Translations under genes and position numbers: made by a program
Notes under the pieces: generated by a model
The model's database searches: none
The model's input: only the letters and a program-made list of their open reading frames with translations
Told to the model about the DNA's origin: nothing
Shown: positions 60,071-64,000 of the stretch, piece after piece
Layout: each line of letters opens with the position of its first letter
Position numbering within the stretch: the first letter of the stretch is position 1
Assembly (NCBI GenBank): GCA_027886175.1
Contig: JAJNNQ010000009.1
Coordinates: 5,929,001-5,993,000 of the forward strand
Length of the DNA: 64,000 bases
From: Phylloscopus collybita
Lineage: Eukaryota; Chordata; Aves; Passeriformes; Phylloscopidae
Reading direction: 5' to 3'

Positions 60071-61559
60071 CGGCCATTCCAGTGCAGATGTTCCCCATCC
60101 CTTGTCATTGTTCCAGGGACAGAGTATTTTACATGTGTTTTCAAAGAGGGAGCTGGGAGACTTAAAAAACTTCGAAAAATTTATTTCAAACACAGAACCA
60201 AAACCTAAACTGGGGCTGTTTAAGGAATTAGGACTTGGATTCAATTTTCAGGGCGTTTCTGGGCACTGTTTCTATAACCACCAGAGGGAAAATCCCAGCA
60301 CCAAACACACCCTAGTGCTGAGGAGTTTCAAAGGTCAATCCAAAAAATTTTACTCAAATACCACCTATGTGTTGAAAGATACGTGCAAAATACCTTAAAA
60401 ACTGTCAAGTAAAGGGGAGTCTGCAAGACCTCTCTACAGGAGCTCCTGCTTGTGTACCTGCTTCACCAGGATATTCCTCCTGCGCAGTCAGAGCTGCACA
60501 CTTCCATGATGTAAATGGTGAGCCAGAGGCCATGGACACTTTGCCTGAGCTCAGCCAGCTGTGACAGCCTGTGATCCTCACTCCCAGCCATCTCTTAGGG
60601 TCTTCATGGTTCCCAGATCCACCACTCATTCTTGGTCCTTTCCACCTCCACCTGGAATGAAAAGCTTGTAGCTGCTCCCTGAGCCATTTCCTGCTTCCTA
60701 ATGAAATCTATTGGCCTCCTGGGGGGAAAGAAAACATTGACTCAGCCAACTCCTAATGAAGTCATCTGTTTTCATGGTGTTACTGGTACTCTCTACTTTC
60801 CCAGCTCATTAAAAAAATTAACAACCTTTAGATACATCCAGAGATCCAAGGATCAGATCTACTTGGTCAGAATAAATCAATTTCAGTGGGAAAAAAAATT
60901 GTCTTTCCCTTGTGACCCATTTTTTCATCTTCCTAGATTATCTACATTTTATCCCATGCTTTGCAAGTTTTGTCTGAGTGCATCTACATTGATAAACAGA
61001 TGCCTGTGAGGCCTTGCTCTCAGCTTGCTCCCTGGCTGGTTTGGACTGCTCTGCTCTCTGAAATCAAACCAAGGCATAGTTCCAGGAATGGCTCTCTCCA
61101 GGAACTGATCTGATATCTCAGGTTTGGCTCCCTTTGTGATTCATAGTCCTGCAAACCCACCTCAAACACACCTCAGAGGGTTTTGCATCTTTAAATGTTC
61201 CCTGATGCTCTGCTGTGTATTCAGCACCGATCTCACTCATGTCCCATGCCATAAAAACCAGTCAGAGGGTTGGTTTTTATGCCACTGCCCATGCCACTGT
61301 GTCTGAGGGACAAGAACTGTCTGCTGTCCTTTGGGAGAAGCATGGACACAGTTTATCTCTCTGAGACAAATAGGCATAAGGTGCAAGATAGATTTGTTTG
61401 GTTATGCCATGTCTGGATCAGGTTTCCTTCTTGGAAGCCTGGGATGAACTCCTTACAAGCACTTCTCTCCTGGCAGTAACCAGTAGGGCAAAAAGAGACA
61501 AAGGTTTTTTAAAAGTGTCACAAACACAAAACATTTACATGGTAGAAAAAGACTAGAAC
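60071..61559. other. Unique non-coding DNA, no gene seen
   Basis: Short frames only. No transposon or RNA gene recognised. Confidence 0.5.
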
Positions 61560-61860
61560 ATTTAATAATTCAATTTTCTCAGGCTCAAACAGTCAGCCCG
61601 GTGATACCCGGTTGTTTTCCTCTCCTGACAGGTAAGAGCTTCTGGGGAAATTATCTCTTCTGAGTAAAAGTAATTACTGTAAGTGCTTTGCAAGAGCATC
61701 TCTGGGTAATGTATTTGATATAGTTCTGAAAATTATTTTGTGAGAAAATAATGAGCTAGGAGAATACAAAGTGCCTGTTTCAGAGAACTTTTCCTATTAC
61801 CTTTCAGGGGTGATAGGCTCTGGCCACTCATTAAATATAATGTAAAAGCTTTATAAATAT
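61560..61860. promoter_or_regulatory. Enhancer-like non-coding block (candidate)
   Basis: Includes TTAATAATTCAATT, the direct pair CCCGGTGATACCCGGT, GTAATTACTG, AAAATTATTTTGTG, CATTAAATATAATG and GCTTTATAAATATG, in repeat-free DNA lacking long frames. Mix of homeodomain-like and MEF2-like words. Candidate only. Confidence 0.35.
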
Positions 61861-62989
61861 GTGGTGGTGTAAGAGGAATGAGATTAGATTGGATGGAGCT
61901 TTGAGAAAAGTGTCCATTTAGAAGAGTGTTTGCAAGATTGATGATCTCAGGGAGTTCTGCAGACCAAGGGAAGGAGCAAGGCTATAGGTATACTGTCATA
62001 TTCTTTCTTTTATTTTTCATTTGGGGCATCTTGGGCTGATTTAGCACACTGCAACACCTGAGCTTAAACAGAAGAAAAGGACAGATTTGGATGCTTTATG
62101 GTGACACACTATTTATAATCCATGGTCTTGAATGACAGTATGAGTCCTCCCTATTTTGAGTTTCTGAGAGTAATAACAGAGGGTCAGCATTTCCACACTG
62201 CTGAGCTCACTTGTGAAACTTATTTCTACAGTAGATTACTGAGGTCAAGAGTATAATCCAATTCAGAAAAATCAGTGGGAACATAACAGGAAGAATCATT
62301 ATGACTAATGATGCTTTCTATTATGTTCCCACCGGTTTTTCTGAATTTGACATTCATTTGTGCAAATCCATACAGTATCTACATCTTGAATACTGGAAGC
62401 AGTTTGTGTCTGTTCACCTCAAAAATGATATAGCAGAAGTATGGACAAAGATGAAGAATTGCTCAGATCAGAATAAGCTAAAGGAGACAGATCCTTGCCC
62501 CACGTGTGGTTCAGTTGAGGCGAATTGAAAAAGCATTTAGATATGATGAAAAAAAAAATCACTGGGGACTATTAAAAAAGAATATAAAGCTCCCAAAAGA
62601 ATAAAAAGCTCCCAGAATTCCATGTCCCACACTGCTGGAGTGGGAGGAGGATGTTCTGGAGTGGCATCAGTGCATATTATCCTAAAACTTTGCTCCTCTC
62701 TGTGCACCCTCTTCAGCTGTGGAAAAACAATGGGTCTGTGGCAGTAGCACAACTAAAACCCCCATCTCCTGAGTCCTTTCCTGAATGACTGTGGGCAGCT
62801 GACAAATTGAACCCAGCAAAGCGAGCTTTATCCCAAGCAGGAACACAAAGTCAAAAATCTGGGCTTTGTTTAGCGAGACAGAAGTCACTGAAAAATGTCC
62901 AACTGCAGCTTTTTTTGTGCAGAATTGCAACATCTGGCAGGCAGGTAAAATTAGCCAGTGATAATGAGAGCTGTAGCACTTGTCAAAGC
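61861..62989. other. Unique non-coding DNA, no gene recognised
   Basis: A 75-codon plus-strand frame at 62301-62528 ends in CPTCGS, but I recognise no domain and see no splice or promoter context. A 19-bp tandem duplication is listed separately. Confidence 0.5.
62577..62614. repeat. Two adjacent 19-bp copies
   Basis: AAAGAATATAAAGCTCCCA is followed directly by AAAGAATAAAAAGCTCCCA, differing at one base. A recent small tandem duplication. Confidence 0.92.
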
Positions 62990-63360
62990 ACAGAGGCAGC
63001 CTCGGGAAGGTGGACCCTTAATGTCAAGGGGCTGGGTGTCCCATCCCTCCGCACAAGCCTTCCTGGGAGGAGGAGGAGGAGGAGGAGGAGGAGAGGCTCT
63101 GGGGACACCACCCCTGGGGCTGCCTCCTGTCTCGGAGCAGCGCTTAGGTTCTGCACCAAAAAACCCAGGCACCAAGAAGCGGCGGTGGGGCAGCCCGGAG
63201 GGCACCCAGCTGCAGAATTCCTCTTTCCCCGCAGCTTTCCCGGTGCGGTGCTCTCGGGGAGAGAAGAGGATGGACGTGCCGAGGAGCGCTGGCGTCTCCG
63301 GCCACTTCAGACAGAGCCCTTGAGCGGGCGGAGGGGCCGCGCATTGTGCCCTTCGCAGAG
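62990..63360. promoter_or_regulatory. CpG island with (GGA)n tract
   Basis: About 27 CpG pairs in 370 bases (dense from 63160 to 63350), against a CpG-poor surround. A GGA repeat of nine units lies at 63066-63093. Long frames on both strands (225 and 155 codons) cross it, but their content is low-complexity Arg/Gly/Pro, typical of GC-rich DNA. It could be the promoter of a transcript outside or in the window, or an orphan island attached to the enhancer-like sequence on its right. Confidence 0.6.
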
Positions 63361-63500
63361 GGCTGCCTCCTCTCCATTTGTTTACCACACATCCTGTCTT
63401 CTTTTCTGTTTGCTTCACACATCATCGCCTTCATTAATCGTCCTCCCCGCTTGGGCCTTTGGATTTTCGGCTCGCCATGGGTAATTCTAATTACCTCAGA

Positions 63501-63503
<3 letters not shown>
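63361..63503. promoter_or_regulatory. Enhancer-like block with inverted homeodomain site
   Basis: Directly right of the CpG island, the sequence has TTTGTTTACC (FOX consensus TGTTTAC), TTCATTAATCG, GGATTTTCGG and the perfect inverted repeat GGTAATTCTAATTACC (63480-63495). The last holds two TAATT half sites head-to-head, the form bound by paired homeodomain dimers. It ends at an A29 run. Function inferred. Confidence 0.5.

Positions 63504-63532
<29 letters not shown>
63504..63532. repeat. Poly-A homopolymer, 29 bases
   Basis: A29 following CTT and ending at TAGGCG. It has no upstream retroposon sequence or polyadenylation signal, so I see no sign that it is a retroposed tail. Confidence 0.95.
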
Positions 63533-63534
<2 letters not shown>

Positions 63535-63720
63535 GGCGCTTAAGTAGGTGCACTTCATTCTTTAACTGCCTTTTACAAGCAGTTCAGTGCTGGCTACCAA
63601 GGGAATCTGATTAAACTAATTACCCTGATTGGCTTGTTTAATCAACTGCTTGGTTTAATTGGGCCTCGCTAATGCGGAGTGGTGGAGTCCGTGGTGCGTA
63701 ATGTGAGAACCAGGAGACCC
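63533..63720. promoter_or_regulatory. Dense homeodomain-site cluster (candidate enhancer)
   Basis: Within about 110 bases lie TGATTAAAC, CTAATTACC, TGATTGGC (inverted CCAAT), TTTAATCAAC, TTTAATTGGGC and GCTAATGCG. These are six homeodomain or CCAAT-like words in repeat-free DNA, with CpGs kept at its right edge. This density of TAAT/ATTA-type cores is characteristic of ancient developmental enhancers. It is interrupted on both sides by A homopolymers that look like later insertions. Conservation untested. Confidence 0.5.
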
Positions 63721-63891
63721 GAAACACCGGCGGTGACACCACTACAGAAACCAGCCCGCATTCCCAGCCGAACGGGGGGACTTTAATAAATGCAGACCTC
63801 AGCTGAGAGCCCAACTGTATTCTCAAGAGCCTGAATGGGCTGGAGGTTTTAGTGATAATTAAAATTGCTAGGGAAGAGAGAAGAGAAGGGG
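63721..63891. promoter_or_regulatory. Possible right flank of the homeodomain cluster
   Basis: Several CpGs (CACCGGCGG, GCCGAACG), AATAAATGCAG and GTGATAATTAAAATTGC continue the same texture up to the next A run. Confidence 0.3.

Positions 63892-63922
<31 letters not shown>
63892..63922. repeat. Poly-A homopolymer, 31 bases
   Basis: A31 inside a purine-rich stretch that starts with GAAGAGAGAAGAGAAGGGG. Confidence 0.95.
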
Positions 63923-63925
<3 letters not shown>

Positions 63926-63977
63926 AAAAAACCTCAACCCTTTCTCATTAAAGGACTTGTCCTTTTTCCCTTCCCCA

Positions 63978-63991
63978 CCCCCCCCCCCCCC
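63978..63991. repeat. Poly-C run at window end
   Basis: About fourteen C close to the right edge, the third long C run in the window. Confidence 0.9.
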
Positions 63992-64000
63992 AGCCTTCAA

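Noticed and set aside
62301..62528. 75-codon frame ending in a CPTCGS motif
   Set aside because: A single CxxC-like motif is not enough to call a zinc-binding protein. No promoter, splice or homology support.
62807..63484. 225-codon frame, the longest in the window
   Set aside because: It crosses a CpG island and a (GGA)n tract, and the opposite strand is open too. The peptide is Arg/Gly-rich low complexity from GC-rich DNA.
1..64000. Search for endogenous retrovirus, LTR pairs, phage genes or bacterial operons
   Set aside because: No paired long repeats, primer-binding site, gag/pol-type motifs other than the CR1 reverse transcriptase, or ribosome-binding-site/operon structure were seen.

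Overview
This looks like non-coding DNA from a vertebrate nuclear genome, most likely a bird. The main evidence is a set of CR1 non-LTR retrotransposon fragments, which are the dominant interspersed repeat of birds and other reptiles. One copy of about 1.1 kb still shows recognisable reverse transcriptase boxes. Alongside them are a few very worn MIR-like SINE pieces, overall repeat content is low, and I see no Alu, L1 or B1/B2-type repeats. A turtle or crocodilian is not excluded, but such sparse repeats fit a bird better. There are no bacterial-style operons, phage genes, CRISPR arrays or insertion sequences.

I could not recognise any protein-coding gene. The longest open frames (177, 162, 152 and 225 codons) have no recognisable domain. 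They lie over simple repeats, CpG-rich DNA or ordinary unique sequence, and I read them as chance. Three minus-strand segments have exon-like form: 14658-14798 (141 bp), 59465-59566 (102 bp), and a GC-rich stretch ending at an excellent acceptor (48082-48330). None could be tied to a known protein, so the window is either a gene desert or the interior of very large introns.

Layout: 1-7.1 kb is unique DNA with a 32-base C run and a long AAGAG/AAAAG pentanucleotide tract. 7.1-8.1 kb and 11.3-11.9 kb hold enhancer-like sequence, the second beside a small CpG island. 14.6-24 kb holds one exon candidate, a perfect hairpin, three CR1 fragments, two MIR-like pieces and a hexanucleotide repeat. 24-47 kb is mostly featureless, with a CR1 tail, a tRNA-like element and scattered enhancer-like patches. 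48 kb holds the GC-rich open-frame block. 51-64 kb is richest in regulatory-looking sequence, with patches at 55.5-56.1, 58.2-58.5, 59.6-60.1, 61.6-61.9 and 63.0-63.9 kb. The last combines a CpG island with clustered homeodomain-type sites.

The simplest overall reading is a bird gene desert or giant intron carrying long-range enhancers of a developmental gene lying outside the window, probably beyond the right end. That is inference from base composition and motif clustering: I could run no alignment, and every 'enhancer-like' call is a candidate. I found no new multi-gene system. The items most worth checking are the 58.3 kb paired POU-octamer/Grainyhead-like site, the 63.4-63.7 kb homeodomain cluster, the 11.3 kb CpG island and the exon candidates.
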